DNA of 39,412 nucleotides, taken from the NCBI GenBank assembly GCA_944321565.1, contig CALULT010000029.1, positions 1-39,412 on the forward strand. Reading direction: 5' to 3'. The stretch is from an uncultured Paraprevotella sp. GTDB taxonomy: Bacteria > Bacteroidota > Bacteroidia > Bacteroidales > Bacteroidaceae. A program made the translations under genes and the position numbers. The notes under the pieces are model-generated. The model was not told the DNA's origin. It made no database searches and was given only the letters and a program-made list of their open reading frames with translations. Below, in pieces: positions 8,628 through 17,113 of the stretch (positions are counted from its first letter, which is position 1; every line of letters begins with the position of its first letter).

Positions 8628-8657
8628 TGTTAAATCCCCAAGATTAGGAACAGTTCC
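8628..8657 (-). repeat. Dispersed repeat copy 3 (inverted)
   Basis: It is the reverse-oriented partner of copies 1 and 2. It starts TGTTAAATCCCC and ends with the AGGAACAGTTCC part. Copies 1 and 3 thus flank the repeat-rich block in opposite orientation. Confidence 0.7.
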
Positions 8658-8764
8658 TATATTTCTACTGCCCCAAACAAATTCTTGTCCAAAGCCACAG
8701 AAACAACACGGCGGGGCTGCCCTCCCGGACACCCCCGCCCCATGGTGATAAAACAAAACTAAAA

Positions 8765-11206
8765 CTAAATCTTCACACTCACTTTCTTGCCTTTGTAAGA
8801 CACCGTCTTTTCCTTTCCGTCGGGCAGGACAACGCGGAACTTGCGCTCTGCAATCATCCCCTTGTACTCGCCCTTGCGGGCACCGATGATCAGGCGGCGG
8901 GCAGAGTCATCCCACGTCATCGGGATTTCCGTGTAAGCCCCCTTCTCGTAGTTGTAGTTGTCGAACTCGTCCTCGTAGAGGGTGAAGCTGCCGTCGGCAC
9001 CCGGATAGACGCGCACCGTCAGCTCGTCCCAAGGTTTCTCCGTGGCATACTGCACGTCGGGGCCGAAGGGCACGATGCTGCCCGCCTTGATATATAAAGG
9101 TATAAGGTCGAGTGTCGTCTCGCGGGTGATTTCCTGTCCGCCATCCATCTTTTCATTCGTCCAGAAATCATACCATTCCGTGCCGGCCGGCAAGTAGAGT
9201 GTCGTGGACTTCTTGGCCGTGAAGTCGGCGTTCACCGCCTCGTTGCCCGACTTGCCCGCGTTGTCGCGGTTCCATCCGCTCTGTTCGTCCACCTTCACCA
9301 CTTTCTCGGGCGTGTATTGTGCTTCCAAGACGGGAGCCACGAGGATAGCCTTGCCGAACATGTACTCGTCGTTCATGTCCCAAACCTTCTTGTCCTTCGG
9401 GAAATCCATCACGAGGGCACGCATGAACGTGGACTGGCGGTTGGAAACGTCCCAAGAGGTGGAATAGATGTAGGGCAGCAGGGAGTAGCGCAGGCGAATC
9501 ATCTTCTCAATGGCGTCATACACCGGCTCGCCTTTCTTGCCGAATTGGTAAATCTCGCGTGGCGTGTCGGCACCGTGGGAACGCATCATCGGCGTGAACG
9601 TGCCGAACTGCAGCCAACGCACATAGAGTTCCTGATAGAGCGGATTCTTGGGAGCCGTTCCGTCATTCCAGCTCTTGTTATACTGTCCGGCAAAGAAGCC
9701 GCCAATGTCGTTGTTCCAATGCGGCATGCCGCAGAGCGAGAAGTTCAGTCCGGCAGGCACCTGTGCGCGCAACGTTTCCCAAGAAGAGCCCACGTCGCCC
9801 GACCACACGTTGGCTCCGTAACGTTGCTGGCCGATGTAACCGGAACGTGTCAGGATGAACACACGCTTGTCGGAAGTCACAGCACGCTGGTGGTCATACA
9901 CGCCGCCCACGCTCATGAGCGGATAGGCGTTGCGCACCCGGCGGAACGTGCCCATCACCGTTTTTTGATCCAAGTCACTGGTTTTGAAGGACATATGGTC
10001 GGGTTCCGTGGAATCCATCCACCATGCATCCATGCCATACTTGAAGATACCATCTTTCAAATATTTCCAATAAATGTCGCGCGCCTCTGGCGAATAAGCA
10101 TCATACACCCTTACTCCCGAGGGATATTCCATATCAGGTGGCCAGGTCTCAAGTCCGGACTGTGGCCAGGTTTGGAAATCATAAAGCAACCCCTTGGAGG
10201 CCAGTTCACGATAAGGTTTCGTGGCCGGACCGAAAGAAGACCAGATGGAGATGGCCATGTGCGCGTTCATCGCATGCACGTCATCAAGCATTTTCTGAGG
10301 ATTAGGATACTGAGTATTGGTAAAATCCATCCCGTTCCACAAATAATTGTGTCCCCAATACTGCCAGTCTTGAATGATGCCGTCGAGAGGCACACCCAAT
10401 TCGCGGTACTTGCGTACCACGCCGACCGTCTCATCCTGGCTCTTGTAGCGTTCTTTACTCTGCCAGTAACCATACGTCCACAAGGGGAACATGGGCACTT
10501 CGCCCGTCAGGTAGCGCACCTGTGCCACCACCCCGTCGGCATCGCCGCCATACATCACGTAGTAGTCCATGCAGTCGCCCACGTCCGAGCGGAAGGAAGT
10601 CTCGTTCGCGTCATCCACGAAAAGCGTGGGTGAATAGTTGTCCCAATACAGGCCGTAGCCCTTGGTGGTTTGGAAGAAAGGAGAATAGTCTTCCGTGTTA
10701 CCTTGAATCATGTTCTTCCTCACGCCACGTTGAGACATCTTTCCGTTCTGCCACTGTCCAAGCCCATAGATAGCTTCGTCCTTCTCCAACTCGAAGGGCT
10801 GGTAAACCGTGAACGTCGGTGTACCGGCGTCGTTGAACGGGGTGAACATCTTATCCGTCTGCTTCTCGCGCAACAGCTCGTCGCCGCCCACGACAAACGT
10901 AATCACGCCCGAAGAGGCATTCAGCGTCACGTCCAGCGTCTTGCTGTCGAGCACGATGTTGCCGTCTTTCGTTGAAGTCTTGAAACTCACCTCGCCCGGT
11001 TTGGCCACCACGGCCAGGCTCTGCTTGTCCACGCTCTTACCCGCAGGCGTCTTTACCACGCGCACCACCGTGGGAGAGAAGTACTGCACCTCCACGTCCA
11101 CGCCGTTCACCGTCGTGCGGATGCCGTGGTCCGTCTTCTGATACTCCTGGGCGGACAGGAGTGCCACGCAAAACAGCCCGCCCAAAGTCAACATTGTTTT
11201 TCTCAT
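8765..11206 (-). CDS. Secreted glycoside hydrolase family 31 enzyme (alpha-xylosidase/alpha-glucosidase type)
   Basis: This 813-residue retaining alpha-glycosidase has an N-terminal signal peptide (cut near S-A-Q, residue 20), an N-terminal beta-sandwich (galactose-mutarotase-like), a (beta/alpha)8 catalytic barrel and C-terminal beta domains including a DUF5110-like region. The nucleophile is Asp398 in W-W-M-D-S-T-E-P-D and the acid/base is Asp471 in W-S-G-D-V. The W-Q-Y-W-G motif in the first half of the barrel resembles GH31 alpha-xylosidases. Unlike the characterised Bacteroides xyloglucan alpha-xylosidase, it seems to lack a PA14 insert. It lies 475 bp downstream of the GH43 gene behind a terminator and has its own promoter (11241-11270), so it is a separate transcription unit. 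Substrate (xyloglucan, isoprimeverose or an alpha-glucan) cannot be fixed from sequence. Confidence 0.9.
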   Translation of the reverse strand: MRKTMLTLGGLFCVALLSAQEYQKTDHGIRTTVNGVDVEVQYFSPTVVRVVKTPAGKSVDKQSLAVVAKPGEVSFKTSTKDGNIVLDSKTLDVTLNASSGVITFVVGGDELLREKQTDKMFTPFNDAGTPTFTVYQPFELEKDEAIYGLGQWQNGKMSQRGVRKNMIQGNTEDYSPFFQTTKGYGLYWDNYSPTLFVDDANETSFRSDVGDCMDYYVMYGGDADGVVAQVRYLTGEVPMFPLWTYGYWQSKERYKSQDETVGVVRKYRELGVPLDGIIQDWQYWGHNYLWNGMDFTNTQYPNPQKMLDDVHAMNAHMAISIWSSFGPATKPYRELASKGLLYDFQTWPQSGLETWPPDMEYPSGVRVYDAYSPEARDIYWKYLKDGIFKYGMDAWWMDSTEPDHMSFKTSDLDQKTVMGTFRRVRNAYPLMSVGGVYDHQRAVTSDKRVFILTRSGYIGQQRYGANVWSGDVGSSWETLRAQVPAGLNFSLCGMPHWNNDIGGFFAGQYNKSWNDGTAPKNPLYQELYVRWLQFGTFTPMMRSHGADTPREIYQFGKKGEPVYDAIEKMIRLRYSLLPYIYSTSWDVSNRQSTFMRALVMDFPKDKKVWDMNDEYMFGKAILVAPVLEAQYTPEKVVKVDEQSGWNRDNAGKSGNEAVNADFTAKKSTTLYLPAGTEWYDFWTNEKMDGGQEITRETTLDLIPLYIKAGSIVPFGPDVQYATEKPWDELTVRVYPGADGSFTLYEDEFDNYNYEKGAYTEIPMTWDDSARRLIIGARKGEYKGMIAERKFRVVLPDGKEKTVSYKGKKVSVKI

Positions 11207-11240
11207 AAGCCTATTTTCATTAAAGGTTCTTTCGATACCG

Positions 11241-11270
11241 CAAAGTTACACCTTTGACACATTCCCGCAA
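11241..11270 (-). promoter_or_regulatory. Promoter of the GH31 gene
   Basis: On the minus strand TTG (11270-11268), 19 bp, TAACTTTG (11248-11241) fits the Bacteroidetes consensus. The start of transcription is expected about 30 bases before the ATG at 11206. Confidence 0.7.
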
Positions 11271-11288
11271 GTCATTCATGTTGAAAGC

Positions 11289-11347
11289 TGTTACACTCAT
11301 GTTGATTTCTGCCCCACATGTTACATCAACATAGTCCGCATGTTACA
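11289..11347. promoter_or_regulatory. Three TGTTACA sites upstream of the GH31 promoter
   Basis: TGTTACA occurs at 11289-11295, 11319-11325 and 11341-11347, just upstream of the -33 element on the minus strand. TGTWACA is an odd-length palindrome, so both orientations are equivalent. The same heptamer occurs twice upstream of the GH97 operon (16346-16352, 16367-16373). An activator site is inferred. Confidence 0.45.
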
Positions 11348-11599
11348 TTTCACAAATATTATGGTTCGGACAGTCCACAAAAAGCTACCCAAGCAAGGCA
11401 TTTCCCGCTTATCCAACGGAGGTACGAAGTCAAAGGCTGCGGCCGGAAACACGGGAAACGGACACGAAAACCTCCCCAGCCGTGGATGGCTTCCATTTTT
11501 CTAGGCTGCCAATGCAGCCTCCCTCGGAGGTAATTGATTTTTCCTGCGCGAAAAAGAATCATACCGCCCAGCCACGGGAAAATGACGGGCACAGCTTCT

Positions 11600-11655
11600 A
11601 AAAAACGACGGGGCGGAAATGGCTGCCGAATATGCCGGCAACCGTTCCGCCCCGT
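11600..11655 (-). terminator. Strong rho-independent terminator of the GH97-CE1-GH43 operon
   Basis: ACGGGGCGGAA (11608-11618) and TTCCGCCCCGT (11645-11655) form a perfect 11-bp stem with additional TGCCG/CGGCA pairing inside. On the minus strand it is followed by CGTTTTTT (11600-11607). It begins 27 bases after the GH43 stop codon. Confidence 0.9.
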
Positions 11656-11681
11656 TTGCGTCCTAGGAACACGAACAACGG

Positions 11682-13025
11682 TTATTCAAACCGCCACCAG
11701 TCCCAATTCATCAAGTCCTTTCCATTGCCACGGAACACAAATACCAGGTCATGCGTCTTCTTGGCATCCGTCACCTCGCAAGTCATCTCCTGGTAGTTGT
11801 CCTGGCTGCCGGTTGCCTGCACCTGCAAAGTGCCCACCAACGGGCCGTCGGCATTGTCAAGGTGAATCTCTATGCTGCAATCGCCTTTGGCCGATGCCAC
11901 GGAAGCCGTGAACTTCTTGGCTCCACGACGACCGAAATCCACGCCACGCAGACGCAACGTCTCGCCATCGTCCACGTTCGTCACATACACACCCTTGCCA
12001 TTGGCAAACATATTCGTCTTCAATCCATAACCCCAAGCCATTGTCTCGGCCTCCACGCGGCGGTAAGGATCAAAGTCTTCTATCTGTTCCAATTTCGTAT
12101 CCTTGAAATAAGGCACTTCCTGGATGGTGCCATCATCATTGTAGTGCATCTCGGCCACAGAGATGGAACGACGCTCGTGGTGTTCCTCCATTTCGAGGCG
12201 GAGCAAGTCGTAGTTCTGACCGAACACATAGCTCTTGCCCTTGTAATCAATGATGCCCGGATGGTTGCCGCGTGTGCGGTCGGTGGGGCGCATAATGTAG
12301 CCCTTCACTTCCCACGGGCCGGTGGGATACTTGGCCATTGCGTAACCGATGCCTTCGGGGCAGCACGTCGAAGCATAGGCCAGGTAATACTTGCCATCAC
12401 GCTTGTAGAACCACGGGCCTTCCTGGTAGTGTTGCAACTTGCCCACGCGCACGATGGTGCCGCTATAAGAAATCATGTCCTCGTTCAACGTCACGTAGTA
12501 CAGGTTCGGGTTGCCCCAGTACATGTAAGCCTGCCCGTCGTCGTCAATCCACACCGTCGGGTCAATGTCGTCCCAATGCTCCTGCTGCCACACGAGCGGT
12601 TTGCCGAGAGGATCCTTGAAAGGCCCGTAAGGCGAATCGGACACCAACACCCCGATGCCATTGCCGTGCAGCGGGCAGTACATGTAGAACTTGCCATTGC
12701 GCTCAACGACCTGTTGTGCCCAAGCGCCATTGTCACGCTTACGCCAGGCGAACTCTTTCGTGGAAGCTATCGTGCCGTGGTCGGTCCAGTTCACCATGTC
12801 GGTCGAGGTGTAGAGCTGCCAGTCGAGCATCTTGAAACCGTAGCCCTGCGCATCGTCTTCATCATGTGAAGTGTAGAGGAACACCGTGTCGTTATAGACC
12901 ATCGGTGCCGGGTCGGCAGTGTATTTGGTTTGGATGATGGGATCCTGCGCCTGCATCGTGGCGGCACAGAGCAAGGCTGCGCAAAGCAGTCCACCTCTTG
13001 CGGAAATCTTCTTTGATTGTTTCAT
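11682..13025 (-). CDS. Secreted GH43 glycosidase with C-terminal CBM6 (arabinofuranosidase/xylosidase type)
   Basis: This 447-residue protein has a signal peptide (to about residue 27), a five-bladed beta-propeller GH43 domain (about 30-310) and a beta-sandwich CBM6-type domain (about 325-447). The general base is Asp38 in T-A-D-P-A-P-M, the pKa-modulating Asp is in D-D-I-D-P-T (about residue 150), and the acid Glu202 is in Y-Q-E-G-P. Enzymes of this architecture release arabinose from arabinoxylan or cleave xylo-oligosaccharides; which one is not decidable here. It lies 45 bp after the CE1-like esterase and is followed by a strong terminator, so it is the last gene of the operon. Feruloyl esterase plus GH43 is a common arabinoxylan debranching pair. 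Confidence 0.9.
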   Translation of the reverse strand: MKQSKKISARGGLLCAALLCAATMQAQDPIIQTKYTADPAPMVYNDTVFLYTSHDEDDAQGYGFKMLDWQLYTSTDMVNWTDHGTIASTKEFAWRKRDNGAWAQQVVERNGKFYMYCPLHGNGIGVLVSDSPYGPFKDPLGKPLVWQQEHWDDIDPTVWIDDDGQAYMYWGNPNLYYVTLNEDMISYSGTIVRVGKLQHYQEGPWFYKRDGKYYLAYASTCCPEGIGYAMAKYPTGPWEVKGYIMRPTDRTRGNHPGIIDYKGKSYVFGQNYDLLRLEMEEHHERRSISVAEMHYNDDGTIQEVPYFKDTKLEQIEDFDPYRRVEAETMAWGYGLKTNMFANGKGVYVTNVDDGETLRLRGVDFGRRGAKKFTASVASAKGDCSIEIHLDNADGPLVGTLQVQATGSQDNYQEMTCEVTDAKKTHDLVFVFRGNGKDLMNWDWWRFE

Positions 13026-13070
13026 GATTTTTATACTATTGTTGATTAAAACTAATTAGACTTGTTGAAC

Positions 13071-14288
13071 TTAATTGGAGTGACTGGAACCATCCGCCTT
13101 CTTTCCCGGGAAAAACAGCGGCAACGTCTCGGCCAGATAGGCACGGGCATTCATCCACGTATGCCCCCCTCCCGTGGGAAAAAGCTTATAGGTAATTCCT
13201 TTTTGGTCGAAATAACGCAAGTGGGCTTCCACTCCGGGACGCAGAAAATCGTCGCTACCCACTCCGAACCACTTCAACCGGAAAAGTGAATTGGCCCGCG
13301 CGGCATCCCCGAAAAGCGAAGCGAAATGTGCGTCCATCACTTCCGGCATCAGATAAGCCGCGTATGCGCCCACGGCCGAAAAGAGGTCGGGATGCGAAAA
13401 GGCAGTAAACAAAGCCTGTCCGCCGCCACGCGAGAATCCGGCCACCACACGGTCTTCACGATCCTGCCGCACCCGGAACTCCCGTTCCACGAATGGCATG
13501 ATTTCTTCCGTCAGCTCCGCCGTGAAGTCGGCATACATATCTGCCGAACGCGTCGAAGAAGGGTCGGGAGTGCCATAAGCCGACATGTAACCGTATGGCA
13601 TCACAATGAGCATTTCTGCCGCCCGCCCCTCGGCGATGAGCCGGTCGGCAATGACGTTTGCCCGCCCCACCTTGAACCATGTCTCTTCCGTGTCGGTCGT
13701 CCCGCTTATCAGATAAAGCACAGGGTAGTCTTTCCCCTGCGACGCATCATAACCAGCCGGCGTATAGACCAACAAAGGCCGGAAAGCCTTCATCCGCTTG
13801 GAATAATACGTGATGTAGCGCACCTGGCCGCCGGGAACATCGGCCTGCGGCATGTAGAGCGCATCCTCGGAAGGCATCACCAACAGGCTGGCCTTGAAAC
13901 GTTCGTTGGGAAACGTGAGCGGATTCGACGGGTCGGAAATCTCCACGCCGTCCACCACGAACGAATACGGATAGATGTCCGCAGGCGCGATATCCATTGA
14001 GATGCGCCACACTCCATCCTCCCCTTTCACCATCGGGCGACGTCCTTGCATGAACTGTCCACTCAGTTCCACGTTCTTTGCGCCCGGAGCCGACAAACTG
14101 AAAGTCACCTTGCCGCCCGCTTCCGCCACAGGAGACACCACGGGATTGTCCCATCCGCTAAGCTGGCGGCCTTTACCACCGTCCCCATCCTGACCGAAAG
14201 CTATGGCAGGGAAGCATGCCATGGCCGCCATGGCAATGCAACACACCGCATGCTTCACCTTTTCTTTTATCATCATCGTTCCCTTCAT
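13071..14288 (-). CDS. Secreted CE1-like carbohydrate esterase (feruloyl/acetyl esterase) with N-terminal E-set domain
   Basis: This 405-residue alpha/beta-hydrolase of the esterase D/CE1 group would remove ferulate or acetyl groups from hemicellulose. It has a signal peptide (to about residue 32), an N-terminal immunoglobulin-like domain similar to CBM48/E-set (about 45-130; V-T-F-S-L-S-A-P-G-A-K-N-V-E-L), and a catalytic domain. The nucleophile is Ser286 in G-F-S-R-G-G; a downstream G-S-D-D and G-G-G-H-T-W give the likely Asp and His. The start could be at 14288 or the Met at 14276; both keep the signal peptide. It lies 33 bp after GH97 and 45 bp before GH43. Confidence 0.88.
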   Translation of the reverse strand: MKGTMMIKEKVKHAVCCIAMAAMACFPAIAFGQDGDGGKGRQLSGWDNPVVSPVAEAGGKVTFSLSAPGAKNVELSGQFMQGRRPMVKGEDGVWRISMDIAPADIYPYSFVVDGVEISDPSNPLTFPNERFKASLLVMPSEDALYMPQADVPGGQVRYITYYSKRMKAFRPLLVYTPAGYDASQGKDYPVLYLISGTTDTEETWFKVGRANVIADRLIAEGRAAEMLIVMPYGYMSAYGTPDPSSTRSADMYADFTAELTEEIMPFVEREFRVRQDREDRVVAGFSRGGGQALFTAFSHPDLFSAVGAYAAYLMPEVMDAHFASLFGDAARANSLFRLKWFGVGSDDFLRPGVEAHLRYFDQKGITYKLFPTGGGHTWMNARAYLAETLPLFFPGKKADGSSHSN

Positions 14289-14321
14289 TCTATTCCCACT
14301 CTATCTATTATATATAAGGTA

Positions 14322-16271
14322 TTATTTGCCTACCAGCACCACGCCGCCGTTTTTCGGGATGCTGAGCTTCATCTTCCCGTTCTTGCCCACGCGGCGTTCG
14401 GCCAGTTTGCCTTGCAGCTTTTCATCGTCTTCGTAGCAAGCCACAGTCTCGCCTGCGGCAAACATCGGCAGTTCCACTTCCAACTCAACAGTCTCGTCCT
14501 GCGCGCTCACTCCGGCCACATACCACGTGTCGCCATGGCGGCGCGCCAGCACGGCATACTTGCCGGGATAGCCATCGATGAAACGCACGTCGTCCCATGT
14601 CGTGGGCACTTTCTTCATGAAGTCGATAGCCCATTCCGGTGCGTCCGTCATATTATTGGGAGTCAATGCAAAATGCTGCACTGCACTTTGGAACAGTATA
14701 GCCGTGGCCAACGCATACACATCCGAAGTCACACGCTGGCTTCCTTTCGGCGCATTCTTCTTATTATAATACTTATTAAGGGTGCTCCCCCCGAAGTCCA
14801 TGCTGCCCACGGTATTACGGATGAAGGGATGCAAAGTGGCGTTGAAAGCTTCCGCATCGCAGGCGCCTTGCGAGAAATTCATGTTCTCGCTGGCCAGCAC
14901 AGCCTCGGCCGACACGAAATTGGGGTACATGCGCTCCCAACCGCGCGGCAACGTGCAACCATGGTAAATCACCAACAACCCGTAGTCGTTCGCGTCGCTC
15001 AGGATGTCTTCGTAGAGCCGCATCGTCTCTTGCTTGTCGCTGCCGATAAAGTCCACCTTGATGCCGCGTATGCCTGCATCGCGCATCCAAGCCATCTCGC
15101 GGCGGCGCACCGGAGTGCGGTCCATCCGGCCACGCGGTCCCTGCGGCGCGTCGTTCCAATGTCCGTTGGAGTTATACCAAAGATAAAGTCCCACGCCTTT
15201 CGAAGCGGCATAACGCGCCAGTTCTTCTATCTTCTTATGGCCGATGCGTGAATCCCACCAAGCATCCACGAGCACCGATTCATACCCCATGGCAGCTGCG
15301 AAATCCACATATTCCTTTTGCTCATCATAGTTCATGCTTGCATCCCCACGCACAATCCAGCTCCACGTGCCGCGGCCATACACATAAGGACGCGAAGGCT
15401 CATATTGCGGTTCCACCACATCGAAAGCCACCGTGGTCTCGGCAATGGGCGCCAACGTCGTGCCCACGGTAATGGTGCGCCAAGGCGTTTCGCCCGGCAA
15501 CATCACGCCCGGCGAAGTCGTCCCGTTGCCATTGTATTCACCTTCCTGGGGGAAACCGATAGCATACAGTTGCCCCTTTCCACCCAACAAACGGCTGGCA
15601 CAATAACGGCTGTCAACACCCGTCTCGGAAATCAGCACCCAGCCTTTGTCACCCGTGCGGAACAAGCAAGGGAAGGAATAACCTTCACCCCATCCATTTT
15701 TCCCCAAGGCATCATCCACCGTATAGGAAGTCTCATAGCTGGGCGAAGTACGGGCAAAACCGCCCATTGGCTTCGACTGCGGGCAAAGGAAGGTAGTGCT
15801 GCCTTCGGGCAAAACGAAGCCCGTAGCCTCTTCCGCCACCACTGCACACATGCGGTCGCCTTGCGGATAAAGTTTATAACGGAATGCCACGTCGTGGCCG
15901 CTCACGTGGAACTCCACGTCCATCACCCTTTTCCCATCCTTGTAGAAAGGACAAACGGCCTGCGTGGCCTGCACGTCCACGTGGCTGCGCTTGATGGTGC
16001 GCAGGTCGTATTTGATTTCTTTCGCCCCGATGCGGAATTCTGTGTCGGCCAAGGTCATGCCTTGCGTCCAATCGCCCAAATCCGTGCGCATGCCCAACGG
16101 AGAATTTTCCAAGAACACCACGCCGTCGTATGCCACATTATATACCGGCCGGCCACCATCGTCAGCCACCGTCACCCGCAACTTCTTGTCCGGCGACGAG
16201 AACTCCACAGTAGCCGCACTCACTCCCACGCAGGCACAAGCCATGCCTGCCCACAACAAAAACCTTTTCAT
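14322..16271 (-). CDS. Secreted GH97 glycoside hydrolase, retaining (alpha-galactosidase-type) subgroup
   Basis: This protein of about 649 residues has a signal peptide, an N-terminal beta-sandwich, a (beta/alpha)8 barrel and a C-terminal beta domain. Asp407 in I-K-V-D-F-I-G-S-D sits where the nucleophile of the retaining Bacteroides GH97 alpha-galactosidase lies (Asp415 in BT1871, from memory). The acid/base Glu probably lies in S-A-E-A-V-L-A-S-E. The inverting SusB-type catalytic Glu pair is therefore not expected. The frame is open up to 16421, but the -7 element at 16307-16314 excludes that start. Met at 16271 is preceded by a purine-rich AGAAGAA; Met at 16283 is an alternative. It is the first gene of GH97-CE1-GH43. 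Specificity for alpha-galactose versus other alpha or beta-L-linked sugars is uncertain. Confidence 0.88.
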   Translation of the reverse strand: MKRFLLWAGMACACVGVSAATVEFSSPDKKLRVTVADDGGRPVYNVAYDGVVFLENSPLGMRTDLGDWTQGMTLADTEFRIGAKEIKYDLRTIKRSHVDVQATQAVCPFYKDGKRVMDVEFHVSGHDVAFRYKLYPQGDRMCAVVAEEATGFVLPEGSTTFLCPQSKPMGGFARTSPSYETSYTVDDALGKNGWGEGYSFPCLFRTGDKGWVLISETGVDSRYCASRLLGGKGQLYAIGFPQEGEYNGNGTTSPGVMLPGETPWRTITVGTTLAPIAETTVAFDVVEPQYEPSRPYVYGRGTWSWIVRGDASMNYDEQKEYVDFAAAMGYESVLVDAWWDSRIGHKKIEELARYAASKGVGLYLWYNSNGHWNDAPQGPRGRMDRTPVRRREMAWMRDAGIRGIKVDFIGSDKQETMRLYEDILSDANDYGLLVIYHGCTLPRGWERMYPNFVSAEAVLASENMNFSQGACDAEAFNATLHPFIRNTVGSMDFGGSTLNKYYNKKNAPKGSQRVTSDVYALATAILFQSAVQHFALTPNNMTDAPEWAIDFMKKVPTTWDDVRFIDGYPGKYAVLARRHGDTWYVAGVSAQDETVELEVELPMFAAGETVACYEDDEKLQGKLAERRVGKNGKMKLSIPKNGGVVLVGK

Positions 16272-16306
16272 AATTCTTCTCATTCTTGTTTTTCTATCAT
16301 GATGGG

Positions 16307-16314
16307 CAAAGATA
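16307..16314 (-). promoter_or_regulatory. -7 element of the GH97-CE1-GH43 operon
   Basis: TATCTTTG on the minus strand fits TAnnTTTG. It is 36 bases before the preferred GH97 start. No TTG is seen at the -33 position, which would fit dependence on an activator. Confidence 0.55.
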
Positions 16315-16345
16315 GGGAAAAACAAGAAAGGGGCACCCCCTGATT

Positions 16346-16373
16346 TGTAACATAAGTTTTTGCCTTTGTAACA
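16346..16373. promoter_or_regulatory. Two TGTAACA sites upstream of the GH97 operon promoter
   Basis: TTTGTAACA occurs twice with the heptamer TGTAACA at 16346-16352 and 16367-16373, a 21-bp (two helical turns) spacing, about 32 bp upstream of the -7 element. The same heptamer lies upstream of the GH31 promoter with 22-bp and 30-bp spacings. A shared regulator is inferred. Confidence 0.45.
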
Positions 16374-16432
16374 ACAGGGTAAAAAGAACAAGAAACAAAG
16401 GCCGTTTCCTGCAAAAAGCATGGGGAAAAGCC

Positions 16433-17110
16433 CTAATCTATATCAAAGCGGAAACTATGCCACAAGCGGTCTTCTGGAAGCGGCGCTTCCACACATATTT
16501 CCTTTTTAGACACCGGATGGATGAAACGGACGCGGCGCGCATGCAAGCTGATGCTACCATCCGGATTGCTGCGCGGGGCACCATATTTCAGGTCGCCTTT
16601 TATCGGGCAGCCGATCTTGGCCAATTGGCAACGGATCTGATGATGGCGCCCGGTCTTCAAATCCACTTCCAACAAATAATAACGGTCGGAACGGCCGATA
16701 AGCCGATAATCAAGAATGGCCTGTTTCGCCCCCGGCCTTTCCGCATCGTAGGCATACGACTTGTTTTGCTTCTCGTTGCGCACCAACCAATGACACAACT
16801 CACCCTCGGGCGATGCCGGACAATTCCCCACAATCGCCCAATATGTCTTTTTCACCTCTTTCGTGCGGAACATTTCGTTCAGCCGCGCCAACGCCTTTCC
16901 CGTGCGGGCAAAAACCACCAGTCCGCTCACGGGGCGATCCAAGCGATGCACCACGCCGAGGAACACGTTCCCCGGCTTATGGTACTTCTCTTTGATATAC
17001 TCTTTCACCTCCTCCACAAGGGGCCGGTCGCCCGTCTTGTCGCCTTGGACGATTTCCGAGCTCCTCTTGTTGACGATGATGATGTGGTTGTCTTCGTAAA
17101 CTACGTCCAT
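16433..17110 (-). CDS. RluA family RNA pseudouridine synthase
   Basis: This 225-residue cytoplasmic enzyme isomerises uridine to pseudouridine in rRNA or tRNA. The catalytic Asp58 lies in the family motif H-R-L-D-R-P-V-S-G. The motifs K-T-Y-W-A-I-V and L-K-T-G-R-H-H-Q-I-R-C-Q further identify the RluA group. There is no N-terminal S4 domain, as in the short RluA/RluC-like forms of Bacteroidetes. It starts 3 bp after the fabG stop on the same strand, so it is almost certainly co-transcribed with fabG and tetR. The target uridine cannot be predicted. Confidence 0.92.
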   Translation of the reverse strand: MDVVYEDNHIIIVNKRSSEIVQGDKTGDRPLVEEVKEYIKEKYHKPGNVFLGVVHRLDRPVSGLVVFARTGKALARLNEMFRTKEVKKTYWAIVGNCPASPEGELCHWLVRNEKQNKSYAYDAERPGAKQAILDYRLIGRSDRYYLLEVDLKTGRHHQIRCQLAKIGCPIKGDLKYGAPRSNPDGSISLHARRVRFIHPVSKKEICVEAPLPEDRLWHSFRFDID

Positions 17111-17113
17111 CGG

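Larger units (their letters stand above)
8027..8764. other. 738-bp gene-free region rich in palindromes and repeats
   Basis: No frame here looks like a real gene; those on the minus strand are products of GC-rich repeats. The stretch holds three copies of a roughly 30-bp motif (8104-8128, 8231-8260, 8628-8657 inverted), a 23-bp palindrome (8135-8157), and a long GC-rich imperfect inverted repeat (8351-8558). Near the right end GGCGGGG (8710-8716) and CCCCGCC (8733-8739) could pair downstream of the GH31 stop on the minus strand, but no good T-run follows. Confidence 0.7.
11207..11599. other. Regulatory gap between the GH43 terminator and GH31
   Basis: No gene is evident. It contains the GH31 promoter, three TGTTACA heptamers (11289-11347), and a small hairpin AGGCTGC-CAAT-GCAGCCT (11503-11520) of unknown role. 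Confidence 0.6.

Noticed and set aside
8265-8756. Minus-strand frames in the repeat block
   Set aside because: They translate GC-rich repeats, have no domain, and overlap each other in three frames.
9317-10633. 438-codon plus-strand frame opposite GH31
   Set aside because: Antisense shadow of a GH31 gene with intact catalytic motifs.
11503-11520. Hairpin AGGCTGC-CAAT-GCAGCCT as a terminator
   Set aside because: There is no T-run on the downstream side in either direction and no gene ending next to it; kept only as a note.
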